Notes under the pieces: model-generated
Told to the model about the DNA's origin: nothing
The model's input: only the letters and a program-made list of their open reading frames with translations
Database searches by the model: none
Translations under genes and position numbers: made by a program
Part shown: positions 36,733-45,729 of the stretch, piece by piece
How the letters are laid out: every line of letters starts with the position of its first letter
Position numbering within the stretch: the first letter of the stretch is position 1
NCBI RefSeq assembly: GCF_014199335.1
Contig: NZ_JACIJI010000001.1
Location: forward strand, 434,001 to 498,000
Direction of reading: 5' to 3'
Origin: Stakelama sediminis
GTDB taxonomy: Bacteria; Pseudomonadota; Alphaproteobacteria; Sphingomonadales; Sphingomonadaceae
Length of the DNA stretch: 64,000 bases

Positions 36733-37532
36733 CCGACACCCGCTGGACCTTTGTAATCGCCTATTACAACGAGGCGGATTTCCTGGCCGCGACACTGGAA
36801 TCGCTCGCCCGCCAGACGGTGAAGCCCTTTCGTCTGATTCTGGTCGACAATGGCTCGACCGACCATTCTGCAGCCATCGCCCGCAACGAAACCGCACGCA
36901 TGAAAGGTTTGGAAACGCTGCATCTGCACGAAGCAAAACCCGGCAAAATCCATGCACTCGAAACCGCGATGCCGCACATCGAAACACCCTTGGTGGCGTT
37001 CGGAGATGCCGACACCTTTTATCCGCCGGATTATCTGAAAAAGGCCGGGCGCGCTTTTGATGCAGGCGGGGAACGCGTCGTCGCGGTGATGGCGGTCGAT
37101 GTACCCGCGCCGCCCGATGGACCGGAGGCCCGCCGCAAGCGTTTCCTACGTTCGCGCATTGCCAGTCGGCTATGGCCCAGACAGACGCACACCGGCGGGT
37201 TCGGCCAGACCTTTCGTACCGATGCGCTACGCCGCGCGGGCGGGTATGCGCATGGCTACTGGCCCTATGTTCTGATGGACCATGAAATCATGCAGCGGGT
37301 GCTGAAACTGGGCCGGGCGATCTATCCGCCTGATCTGTGGTGCATTCCCTCTCCGCGCCGTTCCAATCGCACACGCGTACGCTGGACGCTGGCCGAGCGA
37401 CTGCTCTACCATTTCACCCCGTTCGCGGCGAAGGACTGGTATTTCTATCGCTTTTTGGGGCCACGACTGGAAAAACGGCGGCTGACCCATCTCAACCTGC
37501 GCGAAAAGCCCTGGCAAAAGCCTTCCGTCTGA
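36729..37532 (+). CDS. Glycosyltransferase family 2 protein
   Basis: A 267-residue GT-A fold: FVIAYYNEADFLAATLESLARQ at the N-terminus, LVDNGSTDHS, and the metal-binding AFGDADTFYPPDYL (DxD-type, DAD). Then FRTDALRRAGGYAHGYWPYVLMDHE carries the family's ED/DHE motif. No membrane segment is seen, so it works on a lipid-linked substrate at the inner leaflet. Third gene of the run; it converges on a DUF4142 gene 9 bp away. Confidence 0.88.
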   Translation: MTDTRWTFVIAYYNEADFLAATLESLARQTVKPFRLILVDNGSTDHSAAIARNETARMKGLETLHLHEAKPGKIHALETAMPHIETPLVAFGDADTFYPPDYLKKAGRAFDAGGERVVAVMAVDVPAPPDGPEARRKRFLRSRIASRLWPRQTHTGGFGQTFRTDALRRAGGYAHGYWPYVLMDHEIMQRVLKLGRAIYPPDLWCIPSPRRSNRTRVRWTLAERLLYHFTPFAAKDWYFYRFLGPRLEKRRLTHLNLREKPWQKPSV

Positions 37533-37541
37533 CTGGCAGGC

Positions 37542-38183
37542 TTATACGCCGCCGATCGAGCGAATCTTGGTGAGATGGCCCTTCACGATCGGCAGGACCT
37601 TGCCCGCCCATTCCTTCAGCGTCGCGTTGCCGCCACTGGCCGCATAGGATTGCAACAGGCCGATCGCCTGCTGATGCGCCAGCGTCTGCTGTTGCGCGTA
37701 CAACGTATCAAAGGCCCGACCGCTGGCAGACTTCAATGCTGACAGATCAGCCTGTTGCTGCGCCGACAGCGTGGCGTCCGGCGTCACCCCCGGAATCGTT
37801 TTTGCGGCCTGCTTCAACTCCGCCGTCGACTGGTCATGATCGTGGATCATCAGCTTCGCAAAGTCTTTCAGCTTCGCGTCTGTCGCTTTGGACTCAGCCA
37901 GCTTCGCCGACTGTATTTCAAAGGCATCGCTCGCCGCCACCAGATTGGCAAACTGCTGCGCCGACATCGTGGAAACGTCCATCGGCATCGACGCATTGTC
38001 GGGGGCCGTCATCGCCATATTGCCGCTGTCATCGACAATCATATTCGACACCATCAGATTGTCGCTGGCAACGCTGTCATTATAGGCATCGGCAGTGTTT
38101 CCGACGGGCGTGCTGCTGCCGCACGCGCTGAGCATCAGCGCGCCGCCCAGCGCCATGGTCAGTGAAAGCACCGAATATTTCAT
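37542..38183 (-). CDS. DUF4142 domain lipoprotein
   Basis: The N-terminus MKYSVLSLTMALGGALMLSAC has the lipobox LSAC. An Asp/Asn/Met-rich spacer (about 25-70) leads into a helical DUF4142 domain: ANLVAASDAFEIQSAKLAES, DFAKLMIHDHDQSTAELKQAA, with the HDHDQS motif. DUF4142 resembles ferritin-like four-helix bundles. The function is unknown; these are often periplasmic stress-associated. A terminator-like hairpin serving lpdA lies upstream (38257-38297). Confidence 0.88.
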   Translation of the reverse strand: MKYSVLSLTMALGGALMLSACGSSTPVGNTADAYNDSVASDNLMVSNMIVDDSGNMAMTAPDNASMPMDVSTMSAQQFANLVAASDAFEIQSAKLAESKATDAKLKDFAKLMIHDHDQSTAELKQAAKTIPGVTPDATLSAQQQADLSALKSASGRAFDTLYAQQQTLAHQQAIGLLQSYAASGGNATLKEWAGKVLPIVKGHLTKIRSIGGV

Positions 38184-38256
38184 ACGCCATCTCCCTCACC
38201 CGCGCCAACGCATGCAGTGGAGTGACGTTCCCGATAGCGAGGAAGGATCGGTAAAA

Positions 38257-38297
38257 GGACGAAGCGCCGGATGATTCAATATATTGGCGCTTCGTCC
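38257..38297 (-). terminator. Rho-independent terminator of lpdA
   Basis: GGACGAAGCGCC (38257-38268) pairs perfectly over 12 bp with GGCGCTTCGTCC (38286-38297). Read on the minus strand it follows the lpdA stop by six bases and is followed by TTTTAC. Confidence 0.85.
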
Positions 38298-38303
38298 GTA
38301 GGA

Positions 38304-39701
38304 TCAGATATGCAGCGCGCGGCCGTAGGCGCCGAGCACGCTTTCGTGCATCGTTTCGCTGATCGTCGGGTGCGGGAAGACCGTTTCCATAAATTCGGCT
38401 TCGGTCAGCTCGCCGGTCTTGCCCACGGTATAACCCTGGATCATTTCGGTCACTTCCGCACCGACCATGTGCGCACCCAGCAACTCGCCGGTCTTTGCGT
38501 CGAAAATGGTCTTGGTGAAGCCTTCCGCCTCGCCCAGCGCAATCGCCTTGCCGTTGCCGATGAACGGGAAGGTGCCGACCTTGACCTCATAGCCCGCTTC
38601 TTTCGCCTTCGCTTCCGTCATCCCGACACTGGCGATCTGCGGATGGCAATAGGTGCAGGCCGGGATGTTGAGCGGGTCCATCGCGTGCGGATGCCTGCCC
38701 GCAATCGCTTCGGCCGCGATCACGCCCTCATGGCTTGCCTTGTGCGCCAGCCACGGCGGCGCGGTGATGTCGCCGATCGCCCACAGCCCGTCGACATTGG
38801 TGCGGCACATCGGATCGGTTTTCAGGAAGCCGCGATCGTCCATCGCGACGCCCAATTCCTTCAGGCCGATATTCTCGGTGTTGGGCACGATGCCGATGGC
38901 GGCGATGACATGGGTGAATTCGGTCGTGGTTTCCTTGCCCGCCTTGTCCTTCAGCTTCGCCTTCACGCCATTCGCGCCGACTTCCAGCCCGCCGACGCCT
39001 GCACCGGTCATGATCGTCATGCCCTGTTTCTTCAGCGCCTTTTCGAGGAAGGCAGAAACATCGGCATCCTCGACCGGCACGATGCGGTCGAGCATTTCCA
39101 CGACCGTCACTTCAGCGCCCATATCGTTGTAGAAGCTGGCGAACTCGATACCGATTGCACCCGATCCGATCACCAGCAGCTTTTTCGGCATTTCCGGCGG
39201 CGTCATTGCGTGGCGATAGGTCCAGACGCGCTTGCCGTCGGCCTTTGCGAACGGCAGGTCGCGTGCACGCGCACCGGTGGCGACGATGATATTCTTCGCA
39301 GTCAGGGTTTCCGTGCCCTTGTCGCTCTTCACCTCCAGCTTGCCTTTGCCGACCAGCCTGCCCTCGCCCATATGGACGGTGATCTTGTTCTTCTTCATCA
39401 GGTGCGTGACGCCCTGATTGAGCTGCTTGGCGACCCCGCGCGAACGCTTCACCACCGCTTCCAGATCGGCGCTGATCTTGTCGGCGGCAAGGCCGTAATC
39501 CTTGGCATGGCTCATATAGTGGAAGATTTCCGCCGAGCGCAGCAGCGCCTTGGTCGGGATACAGCCCCAGTTGAGGCATATGCCGCCCAGCAGCTCGCGT
39601 TCGACGATAGCGGTCTTCAGCCCGAGCTGTGCCGCACGGATCGCCGCGACATAGCCGCCCGGTCCCGAACCCAGAACGATAAGGTCATATGTATCAGCCA
39701 C
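38304..39701 (-). CDS. lpdA: Dihydrolipoyl dehydrogenase (E3)
   Basis: The FAD enzyme that reoxidises dihydrolipoamide of 2-oxoacid dehydrogenases with NAD. DLIVLGSGPGGYVAAIRAAQ is the FAD loop, GGICLNWGCIPTKALL holds the redox disulfide (Cys42/Cys47), and LLVIGSGAIGIEFASFY is the NAD loop. The C-terminal FPHPTISETMHE has the catalytic His-Glu pair. 465 residues. A thioesterase gene lies 29 bp upstream and pdhC further up, so it probably serves pyruvate dehydrogenase. Confidence 0.97.
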   Translation of the reverse strand: MADTYDLIVLGSGPGGYVAAIRAAQLGLKTAIVERELLGGICLNWGCIPTKALLRSAEIFHYMSHAKDYGLAADKISADLEAVVKRSRGVAKQLNQGVTHLMKKNKITVHMGEGRLVGKGKLEVKSDKGTETLTAKNIIVATGARARDLPFAKADGKRVWTYRHAMTPPEMPKKLLVIGSGAIGIEFASFYNDMGAEVTVVEMLDRIVPVEDADVSAFLEKALKKQGMTIMTGAGVGGLEVGANGVKAKLKDKAGKETTTEFTHVIAAIGIVPNTENIGLKELGVAMDDRGFLKTDPMCRTNVDGLWAIGDITAPPWLAHKASHEGVIAAEAIAGRHPHAMDPLNIPACTYCHPQIASVGMTEAKAKEAGYEVKVGTFPFIGNGKAIALGEAEGFTKTIFDAKTGELLGAHMVGAEVTEMIQGYTVGKTGELTEAEFMETVFPHPTISETMHESVLGAYGRALHI

Positions 39702-39730
39702 AATAATGCTCCTGCAAAACAGCCACGCAA

Positions 39731-40114
39731 TCAGCCGACAAGCGACCGGGGCTTCTTATTCTCGTCAACCGCGACAAAGACGAACCGTGCCTGTGTCACG
39801 CAATCATGGGATTCGCCGAACCGCCCCCGGCGCCACGCCTCCACCTCGATGGTCATCGAGGTGCGACCGGTTGCCACCAGTTCGGCATATACGCTCACTT
39901 CGTCGCCGACCGATACGGGGTGGTGAAACTTCATCCCCTCGACCGCGACGGTGACTGCCCGCCCGCGCGAATAGCGCGAGGATACCAGCCCGGCGGCCAT
40001 GTCCATCTGGCTCATCAGCCAGCCGCCGAAAATATCGCCATAAGGGTTGGTGTCGGCGGGCATGGCGGTGACGCGCAATGCCGGCTCGGCATCGGGCGGT
40101 GTACAATCATCCAT
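39731..40114 (-). CDS. Acyl-CoA thioesterase (YciA-like hotdog)
   Basis: 127 residues of single-hotdog fold: NPYGDIFGGWLMSQMDMAAGL with the catalytic Asp, then AVEGMKFHHPVSVGDEVSVYA and TSMTIEVEAW. This matches YciA-type acyl-CoA hydrolases acting on short- to long-chain CoA esters. It overlaps the upstream small membrane-protein gene by eight bases and sits between lpdA and pdhC. Confidence 0.9.
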   Translation of the reverse strand: MDDCTPPDAEPALRVTAMPADTNPYGDIFGGWLMSQMDMAAGLVSSRYSRGRAVTVAVEGMKFHHPVSVGDEVSVYAELVATGRTSMTIEVEAWRRGRFGESHDCVTQARFVFVAVDENKKPRSLVG

Positions 40115-40313
40115 GGCGTTGCGCCCTTTTCACTCTGGTCAGATCGGCACGGGCCGCACGGATGATCGCAGGGAGAGCCATCGCCACGATCAGCACCATT
40201 CCGGCTCCTGTGACCAGCCAGATATCCTGCCGTCCCAGCGGATAGGACCATGCTGACAGCCAGCCGAGCGTAAACGCCACGGCAAGCCCGGCAACGACCC
40301 ATAAAACTTCCAT
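40107..40313 (-). CDS. Small two-helix membrane protein, hypothetical
   Basis: About 68 residues with two hydrophobic segments (VLWVVAGLAVAFTLGWLSAW and IWLVTGAGMVLIVAMALPAI) and a basic C-terminal tail (RAARADLTRVKRAQRHG). No known motif is seen. ATG 40313 or a GTG four codons upstream could start it. It lies between pdhC (21 bp after its stop) and the thioesterase gene (8-bp overlap), so it is probably translated with them. Confidence 0.6.
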   Translation of the reverse strand: MEVLWVVAGLAVAFTLGWLSAWSYPLGRQDIWLVTGAGMVLIVAMALPAIIRAARADLTRVKRAQRHG

Positions 40314-40334
40314 CAGGACCCGCACGCCGCGTCC

Positions 40335-41633
40335 TTACGCGATCATGCCCAGCGGCGCCTCGACCAGTTGCTTGAACAGTTTCAGCATCGCCGCGCCATC
40401 CGCGCCGTCGATGGCGCGGTGGTCGAAGCTGCCGGTCACGCTCATCACCGTCGCAACCTGCAAGGCATCATCGACGACATAGGGCCGCTTCTCCCCCGCG
40501 CCGACCGCCAGGATCATGCCCTGCGGCGGGTTGATGACCGCTTCGAACTGCTTGATGCCGAACATGCCCATATTGGACAGCGACGCCGTGCCGCCCTGAT
40601 ATTCGCTGGGCTGCAGCTTGTTTTCCTTAGCGCGCCCGGCCAGCTCCTTCATCTCGGTCGAGATTGCCGAGATGCTCTTGTTCGCAGCGTCGCGAATGAT
40701 CGGCGTGATCAGGCCCGTCGGCGTGGAGACCGCCACCGACACATCGGCGCGGCTATAGTTGATCATCTTGTCACCGGCATAGGTGACGTTGCATTTCGGG
40801 CTGGCTTCCAGCGCCACGCCCAGCGCCTTGATCAGCATGTCGTTGACCGACAGCTTGATCCCGCGCGCTTCCAGCGACTTGTTCAGTTCACCGCGCAGTT
40901 TGAGCAGCGCATCCAGCCGCACATCGACGGTCAGATAGATATGCGGCACCTGCTGCTTCGATTCGGTCAGGCGGCGCGCAATCGTCTTGCGGATGTTGGA
41001 AAGCTTCTCTTCCTCATGCGGGATCGAATCGTCGTACCAGATCGCCTTGGCTTCGGCAGGTGCGGCTGCGGGTGCTTCGGCGGCAGCGGCAGGTGCTGCC
41101 TTGGCGGGCGCGGCACCCGGCCTGGCCGATTCGACGTCCGCCTTGACGATCCGGCCATTGGGACCGGAACCCTGCACCGCGGCCAGATCGATACCCTTGT
41201 CGGCAGCGATGCGGCGCGCAAGCGGGCTGGCCTTGACGCGATCGCCATCGGCAGTCGGAGCCGCCGGAGCAGCAGCTTTCGCCTCGGTCGGCGCGGGAGC
41301 AGGCGCAGGCTTGTCCTCGACGACTTCAGCCTTCGGCGCTTCCGCCTTCGCTTCGCCACCGGCAGGTGCTTCCACCGATGCCGGATCCTCACCCTCTTCG
41401 GCAAGGATAGCGATCGTTTCGCCCACCTTCACATTTTCCGAACCCTCGGCCACAAGGATTTCGGCGATCGTGCCTTCATCGACGGCCTCGAATTCCATCG
41501 TCGCCTTGTCGGTTTCGATTTCCGCCATCAGGTCGCCGGATGAAACCGTATCGCCTTCCTTCACCAGCCACTTGGCCAGCGTGCCTTCTTCCATGGTGGG
41601 CGAGAGGGCGGGCATCTTGATTTCAATCGCCAT
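40335..41633 (-). CDS. pdhC: Pyruvate dehydrogenase E2, dihydrolipoyllysine acetyltransferase
   Basis: Transfers acetyl groups to CoA within the pyruvate dehydrogenase complex. Lipoyl domain at residues 1-80 with the lipoylated Lys43 in [12 protein letters not shown]. An Ala/Pro-rich linker covers about 85-130. The E1/E3-binding domain ([20 protein letters not shown]) comes next, then a second linker, and the catalytic domain from about 205, ending with [13 protein letters not shown] holding the active-site His. ATG 41633 follows CAAGGATCAGGACC; the longer frame adds 35 residues of non-family sequence. E1 genes are not adjacent. It is divergent from a universal stress protein. Confidence 0.95.
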   Translation of the reverse strand: MAIEIKMPALSPTMEEGTLAKWLVKEGDTVSSGDLMAEIETDKATMEFEAVDEGTIAEILVAEGSENVKVGETIAILAEEGEDPASVEAPAGGEAKAEAPKAEVVEDKPAPAPAPTEAKAAAPAAPTADGDRVKASPLARRIAADKGIDLAAVQGSGPNGRIVKADVESARPGAAPAKAAPAAAAEAPAAAPAEAKAIWYDDSIPHEEEKLSNIRKTIARRLTESKQQVPHIYLTVDVRLDALLKLRGELNKSLEARGIKLSVNDMLIKALGVALEASPKCNVTYAGDKMINYSRADVSVAVSTPTGLITPIIRDAANKSISAISTEMKELAGRAKENKLQPSEYQGGTASLSNMGMFGIKQFEAVINPPQGMILAVGAGEKRPYVVDDALQVATVMSVTGSFDHRAIDGADGAAMLKLFKQLVEAPLGMIA

Positions 41634-41784
41634 GAACGGTCCTGATCCTTGAGTCCTTGGGAGGAAGCCCTCCATCACCATCCGGGGGGCCTTGGTCAAG
41701 CCCATGTGGACGGGGAAAATACCTCTCCCCTTGCGCAACGGGCGGCTCTACGCCAGTGAACGCTGGAACGGAGGCAGAATATCC

Positions 41785-42240
41785 ATGCGCACCTATCTGG
41801 TGGTGATCGACGAAAGCCGCGAATCGGAAATCGCCATGCGCTTCGCCGCGCGCCGCGCGGTAAAGACCGGCGGCGATGTCGAAATTCTTGCGCTCATCCC
41901 CACCCCCGAATTCGTACAGTGGGGCGGCGTGATGGCGACCATGGAAGAGGAAGCGCATCAGCGTGCGCAGGCGCTGGTGCAGGGTGCCGCCGGCACTCTG
42001 CTGGAGGAATCGGGGCTGAAACCCTCGATCACCGTGCGGCAGGGCGACGGGCCGAAGATCGTTCGCGAGATGATTGAGGCCAATCCCAATATCGCGGCGC
42101 TCGTGCTGGGCGCTGCGCCGGAAGGTGCCCCCGGCCCGCTGGTCACACACTTTTCAGGGCAGGATGCCGGAAGCCTGCGGGTGCCGGTCATGATTATCCC
42201 CGGCCGCCTGAACCGGGAGGAAATCGACCGGTTGAGCTGA
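41785..42240 (+). CDS. Universal stress protein (UspA family)
   Basis: 151 residues with a Usp fold: RTYLVVIDESRESEIAMRFAARRA at the start and AALVLGAAPEGAPGPLVTHFSGQ, then VPVMIIPG near the end. The ATP-binding G-x2-G-x9-G(S/T) motif is only partly kept (GAAPEGAPG), so nucleotide binding is uncertain. ATG 41785 follows GGAACGGAGGCAG. It is divergent from pdhC across 151 bp, with metZ 69 bp downstream. Confidence 0.85.
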   Translation: MRTYLVVIDESRESEIAMRFAARRAVKTGGDVEILALIPTPEFVQWGGVMATMEEEAHQRAQALVQGAAGTLLEESGLKPSITVRQGDGPKIVREMIEANPNIAALVLGAAPEGAPGPLVTHFSGQDAGSLRVPVMIIPGRLNREEIDRLS

Positions 42241-42309
42241 GCGGAAAGCATCGGCGATTTTGCCGAGCGCGCTTGACGGCAGCCGCGCCATGGCTGCAAA
42301 GCAGCGGCC

Positions 42310-43515
42310 ATGAAGCGAAAGACTGGTCAGGACCGTTCCATCACCACCCAATGGCGCCCCGCAACGCGGGCCATTCGGGGCGGCACCGCACGTTCGGAAT
42401 GGGGCGAAACCTCCGAAGCGATGTTTCTGACCTCCGGCTATGCCTATGACTGTGCGGGCGATGCGGCAGCGCGCTTCGCCGGTGAACAGGACGGCATGAC
42501 CTATTCGCGGCTGCAAAATCCGACGGTCGAGATGCTGGAGCATCGCATCGCGCTGATGGAAGGGACCGAAGCGTGCCGCACCACCGCCAGCGGCATGGCG
42601 GCGATGACGGCGGCGCTGCTGTGCCAGCTCGAAACCGGCGATCACGTCGTTGCCGCGCGTGCAGCGTTCGGTTCGTGCCGCTGGCTGGTCGACACGCTGC
42701 TGCCCAAATTCGGCATCGCCACCACTACCGTCGATGCCCGCGATACGCAGCAGTTCGTCGATGCGACGCGCGACAATACGAAAGTCTATTTCTTCGAAAC
42801 GCCCGCCAATCCGACCATGGATATCGTCGACCTGAAGGCGGTGTGCGGCGTTGCGCGCGAACGCGGCATCACCACGGTGGTCGACAACGCCTTTGCCACC
42901 CCTGCCCTGCAACGCCCCATCGAATTCGGCGCCGATGTCATTGCCCATTCGGCCACCAAGATGATGGACGGTCAGGGCCGCGTGCTGGCGGGCGCGGTGT
43001 GCGGCACCGATGCATTCATCAACGAAACGCTGTTGCCCTTCACCCGCAACACCGGCCCGACGCTCAGCCCGTTTAACGCCTGGGTGGTACTGAAGGGGCT
43101 GGAAACGCTGGATCTGCGCATTCGCAGGCAAAGCGAAAATGCGCTGAAACTCGGCCGCTTCCTCGAAGGGCGCGTGCCGCATATCAACCATCCCGGCCTG
43201 CCCAGCCATCCGCAGCACGAACTGGCGATGCAGCAGATGGACGCATGCGGCCCGATCTTCTCCTTCGAGGTGGAGGACCGCAAACAGGCGCACGCGCTGC
43301 TCGACGCGCTCGAACTGATCGACATTTCCAACAATATCGGCGACTCGCGCTCGCTGATGACGCATCCCGCTTCGACCACGCATAGCGGCGTGGCAGAGGA
43401 CAAGCGGCTGGAAATGGGCATTCGTGAGGGCATGTTGCGCTTCAATGTCGGGCTTGAAGATGCCAACGACCTGATCGCCGACCTCGATCAGGCGCTCGGC
43501 CGGGCGGGGTTGTGA
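42310..43515 (+). CDS. metZ: O-succinylhomoserine sulfhydrylase
   Basis: A PLP-dependent trans-sulfuration enzyme that makes homocysteine from O-succinylhomoserine and sulfide. GMTYSRLQNPTVEMLEHRIALMEG is the family N-half. The PLP lysine is in DVIAHSATKMMDGQGRVLAGA. The C-terminal SLMTHPASTTHSGVAEDKR is typical. MetZ and MetB are hard to separate by eye; the DGQGR after the PLP lysine favours MetZ. 401 residues. Its stop overlaps the apaG start. Confidence 0.92.
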   Translation: MKRKTGQDRSITTQWRPATRAIRGGTARSEWGETSEAMFLTSGYAYDCAGDAAARFAGEQDGMTYSRLQNPTVEMLEHRIALMEGTEACRTTASGMAAMTAALLCQLETGDHVVAARAAFGSCRWLVDTLLPKFGIATTTVDARDTQQFVDATRDNTKVYFFETPANPTMDIVDLKAVCGVARERGITTVVDNAFATPALQRPIEFGADVIAHSATKMMDGQGRVLAGAVCGTDAFINETLLPFTRNTGPTLSPFNAWVVLKGLETLDLRIRRQSENALKLGRFLEGRVPHINHPGLPSHPQHELAMQQMDACGPIFSFEVEDRKQAHALLDALELIDISNNIGDSRSLMTHPASTTHSGVAEDKRLEMGIREGMLRFNVGLEDANDLIADLDQALGRAGL

Positions 43516-43910
43516 AGGGACTGTTCACCCATGTAGCGGAAACCCGCGGGGTCATTGTCCGCGTCGGGGTAAGCTATCTGGCCGAACAATCCGACCCGGC
43601 GCGTGGTCGCTGGTTCTGGGCCTATCACATCCGCATCGAGAATAGCGGTGTGCAGCCGGTGCAATTACTGACCCGCCACTGGCTCATCACCGATGGAAGC
43701 GGCTCTCAACATTCTGTAGAGGGAGAAGGCGTGATCGGCGAGCAGCCGCTGATCGTGCCGGGGGACAATTTCGATTACGTCTCCGGCTGCCCGCTTTCCA
43801 CGCCCAGCGGCTCGATGGAGGGCAGCTATCACATGGTCGCGGGCGACGGGCGGGCGTTCGACGTGACCATTCCCAAATTCACCCTCGTCGCCCCGGCGGA
43901 AGCGGACTGA
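43512..43910 (+). CDS. apaG: ApaG domain protein
   Basis: 132 residues of fibronectin-III-like ApaG fold: GVIVRVGVSYLAEQSDPARGRWFWAYHI with the conserved FWAYHIRIEN, LLTRHWLITDGSG, and GVIGEQPLIVPGDNFDYVSG. ApaG is a small protein of uncertain role (linked to Co2+ tolerance in enterobacteria, from memory). The GTG start overlaps the metZ stop (GTGA). A LysR gene begins 7 bp after it, also with GTG. Confidence 0.93.
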   Translation: MKGLFTHVAETRGVIVRVGVSYLAEQSDPARGRWFWAYHIRIENSGVQPVQLLTRHWLITDGSGSQHSVEGEGVIGEQPLIVPGDNFDYVSGCPLSTPSGSMEGSYHMVAGDGRAFDVTIPKFTLVAPAEAD

Positions 43911-43917
43911 GGCGCCG

Positions 43918-44709
43918 GTGAAACGCACCCACCTTCCGCTCAACGGCTTGCGCGTGCTTGACGCTGCCGCACGGCATTTGTCCTTCACCCGTGCCGCCGA
44001 TGAGCTCGCAGTGACCCCTGCAGCTGTGGGACAGCAGATCCGCGCTCTGGAGGATACGCTGGGCGTGGTGCTGTTCCGCCGCACCACACGCGGGCTGGAA
44101 CTCACGCCCGAGGGGGAAGCGGGGCTGGAAGCGCTGCGCACCGGTTTTCTGCAATTCGAAGAGGCCGTGCGCGCGATGCAGGCGGGCCAGTCGTCCAAGT
44201 CGCTGACCATCGCCGCGCCGCGCGACGTGACGCAGAAATGGCTGATGCCGAAACTGGCGGAACTGTCGAAACGCGACGGCGAAATCCGCTTCGTACTGAT
44301 TCCCGCCGACGAAACCCCGGATTTCACCGAGGCCAATCTCGACCTTGCCATCCAGTGGGGCGAAGGCCCCGGCGAGCATGAGGGCGAAGCGCTGGAATCA
44401 GACGGCATGGTGACGATCGAACGGCCCGGCGGCGGTGCGGACATGCGCATCGGCTGGCCCGGCTGCATGGCCGAGGATGCGAGTGCCTTATTGCGCGTCG
44501 GTGATGCCGGCCTCGCCATCGATGCTGCCGCTGCCGGACTGGGTCGCGCAACCGTGCCCGAAATACTGGTCCGTACAGATATCGAGACCGCCAGAGTAGC
44601 CCGGATCGGCGAGCCAAAGGCCTCACGATTGGGCTATTGGCTGGTCGCACCGCTGCCCCAGTGGCGCCAGAAGAAGGTGCAGGCGCTGATCGACGCACTG
44701 GCGCAGTGA
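43918..44709 (+). CDS. LysR-type transcriptional regulator (GcvA-like)
   Basis: 263 residues. The N-terminal winged helix-turn-helix is LNGLRVLDAAARHLSFTRAADELAVTPAAVGQQIRALE, with RTTRGLELTPEGEAGL. The effector domain begins SLTIAAPRDVTQKWLMPKLAEL. It is slightly shorter than the usual 300 residues, so the effector domain may be trimmed. The start is GTG and the stop overlaps the next GNAT start (GTGA). A regulator inside the metZ-apaG run suggests it may act on sulfur-amino-acid genes, but the target is unproved. Confidence 0.88.
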   Translation: MKRTHLPLNGLRVLDAAARHLSFTRAADELAVTPAAVGQQIRALEDTLGVVLFRRTTRGLELTPEGEAGLEALRTGFLQFEEAVRAMQAGQSSKSLTIAAPRDVTQKWLMPKLAELSKRDGEIRFVLIPADETPDFTEANLDLAIQWGEGPGEHEGEALESDGMVTIERPGGGADMRIGWPGCMAEDASALLRVGDAGLAIDAAAAGLGRATVPEILVRTDIETARVARIGEPKASRLGYWLVAPLPQWRQKKVQALIDALAQ

Positions 44710-45242
44710 GAGAAACGCCGGTCCTCACCTCGCAACGGCTGACCCTGCGCCCCCGTCGGATTGCGGACGCCGACGCCCTGTTCCCAAGCTTTGCCGATAC
44801 CGACCTGATGCAATGGTGGTCCGGGCCGCCGCACAGCAATGTAGAGCAGACGCGTGAGAGTTTTGCCCGTCATTCGCCCGACTGGCGCGCCTGGGCGATC
44901 ACCCTGGCAAACGCGGACGATACCGCCATCGGATTTCTTGCTGCGGGGGAAAAGCGGCAGGGAAACGTCACTGAAATCGGCTATATGCTGTCCCGCCCCT
45001 ATTGGCGGCAGGGCATCGCGCGTGAGGCGGTTACTCTGCTGATCGATCAGATTTTTGCCGAAGGACAGCGCCGGATTTTTGCCGATACCGACCCGGACAA
45101 TCTTGCTTCCCGCCGCCTTCTCGAATCATTGGGTTTTACGCTGGAAGGGCAGTTGCGCGGAGAATGGGAAACCCATATCGGGATTCGCGACAGCGTCATT
45201 TATGGCCTGCTGACTACAGACTGGCACCACCCCACCGAATGA
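44706..45242 (+). CDS. GNAT acetyltransferase (RimJ/RimL-like)
   Basis: 178 residues: LTSQRLTLRPRRIADADALFPSFA at the start, IGYMLSRPYWRQGIAREAVTLLIDQIF as motif A, and FADTDPDNLASRRLLESLGFTLEG as motif B. This is the RimJ/RimL subgroup that acetylates protein N-termini or antibiotics and small molecules. GTG 44706 overlaps the LysR stop. It is the last gene of the metZ run and is followed by an AT-rich promoter region. Confidence 0.88.
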   Translation: MRETPVLTSQRLTLRPRRIADADALFPSFADTDLMQWWSGPPHSNVEQTRESFARHSPDWRAWAITLANADDTAIGFLAAGEKRQGNVTEIGYMLSRPYWRQGIAREAVTLLIDQIFAEGQRRIFADTDPDNLASRRLLESLGFTLEGQLRGEWETHIGIRDSVIYGLLTTDWHHPTE

Positions 45243-45341
45243 TGGTTATTTTTGCCAATTAATGGCGAGTATTGCATTTTTCTGCTCTACCTCTCTATAA
45301 CACCATCCTTTAAGATGCTGAAATTCATTATTTTTTAATAT

Positions 45342-45357
45342 TGGCATGACGATTGCT
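45342..45357 (+). promoter_or_regulatory. Candidate sigma-54 (-24/-12) promoter of the pspC-like gene
   Basis: TGGCATGACGATTGCT fits the TGGCACG-N4-TTGCW consensus, with one mismatch (T for C) and exact GG-GC spacing. It lies in an AT-rich stretch (45243-45415) that stands out from the GC-rich genome, 58 bp upstream of the pspC-like start. PspC genes are classically controlled by sigma-54 with PspF. No PspF binding site was recognised. Confidence 0.65.
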
Positions 45358-45415
45358 TACCTGTTGGCATAGCCGCCGGGGTTGCCACCCCGACATCATG
45401 CCAAGGGAGATTTTC

Positions 45416-45700
45416 GTGACCGACGCCAATGACAAGCTGTTCAATCGCCCGGACACGTTTTTCGGCGTTTGCGAAGGGCTGGGCCGCGATTTCGGCTTTC
45501 ATCCCAATATCCTGCGCGTGATCTTCGCGGTCGGCCTGTTGTGGAACCCGGAAATTGTGATCGCCACCTACATCGTGCTGGGTATTGCCGTGCATGTGTC
45601 GCGCTGGCTCGCTCCGGTTCCGAAGACATCATCCTCACCGGCCGAAGAAACAGCGACCGTCCCGGCCATGCCGGTTGAAGAAGAGCGCCTGGCCGCCTGA
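45416..45700 (+). CDS. PspC-domain protein
   Basis: 94 residues. The PspC domain covers about residues 7-63: LFNRPDTFFGVCEGLGRDFG, HPNILRVIFAVGLLWNPEIVIATYIVLGIAV, with two membrane segments. The C-terminal 30 residues are an acidic/Pro tail. PspC senses membrane stress in the phage-shock-protein response. GTG 45416 is favoured by AAGGGAGATTTTC upstream; an ATG at 45398 is the alternative. It stands alone here, with no pspA, pspB or pspF adjacent. Confidence 0.85.
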   Translation: MTDANDKLFNRPDTFFGVCEGLGRDFGFHPNILRVIFAVGLLWNPEIVIATYIVLGIAVHVSRWLAPVPKTSSSPAEETATVPAMPVEEERLAA

Positions 45701-45729
45701 ACCCGAAAACCCATAGCCCTAAAATGAAT

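Noticed and set aside
38271..39926. 551-codon + strand frame opposite lpdA
   Set aside because: Antisense shadow of lpdA: no family motif and no ribosome binding site.
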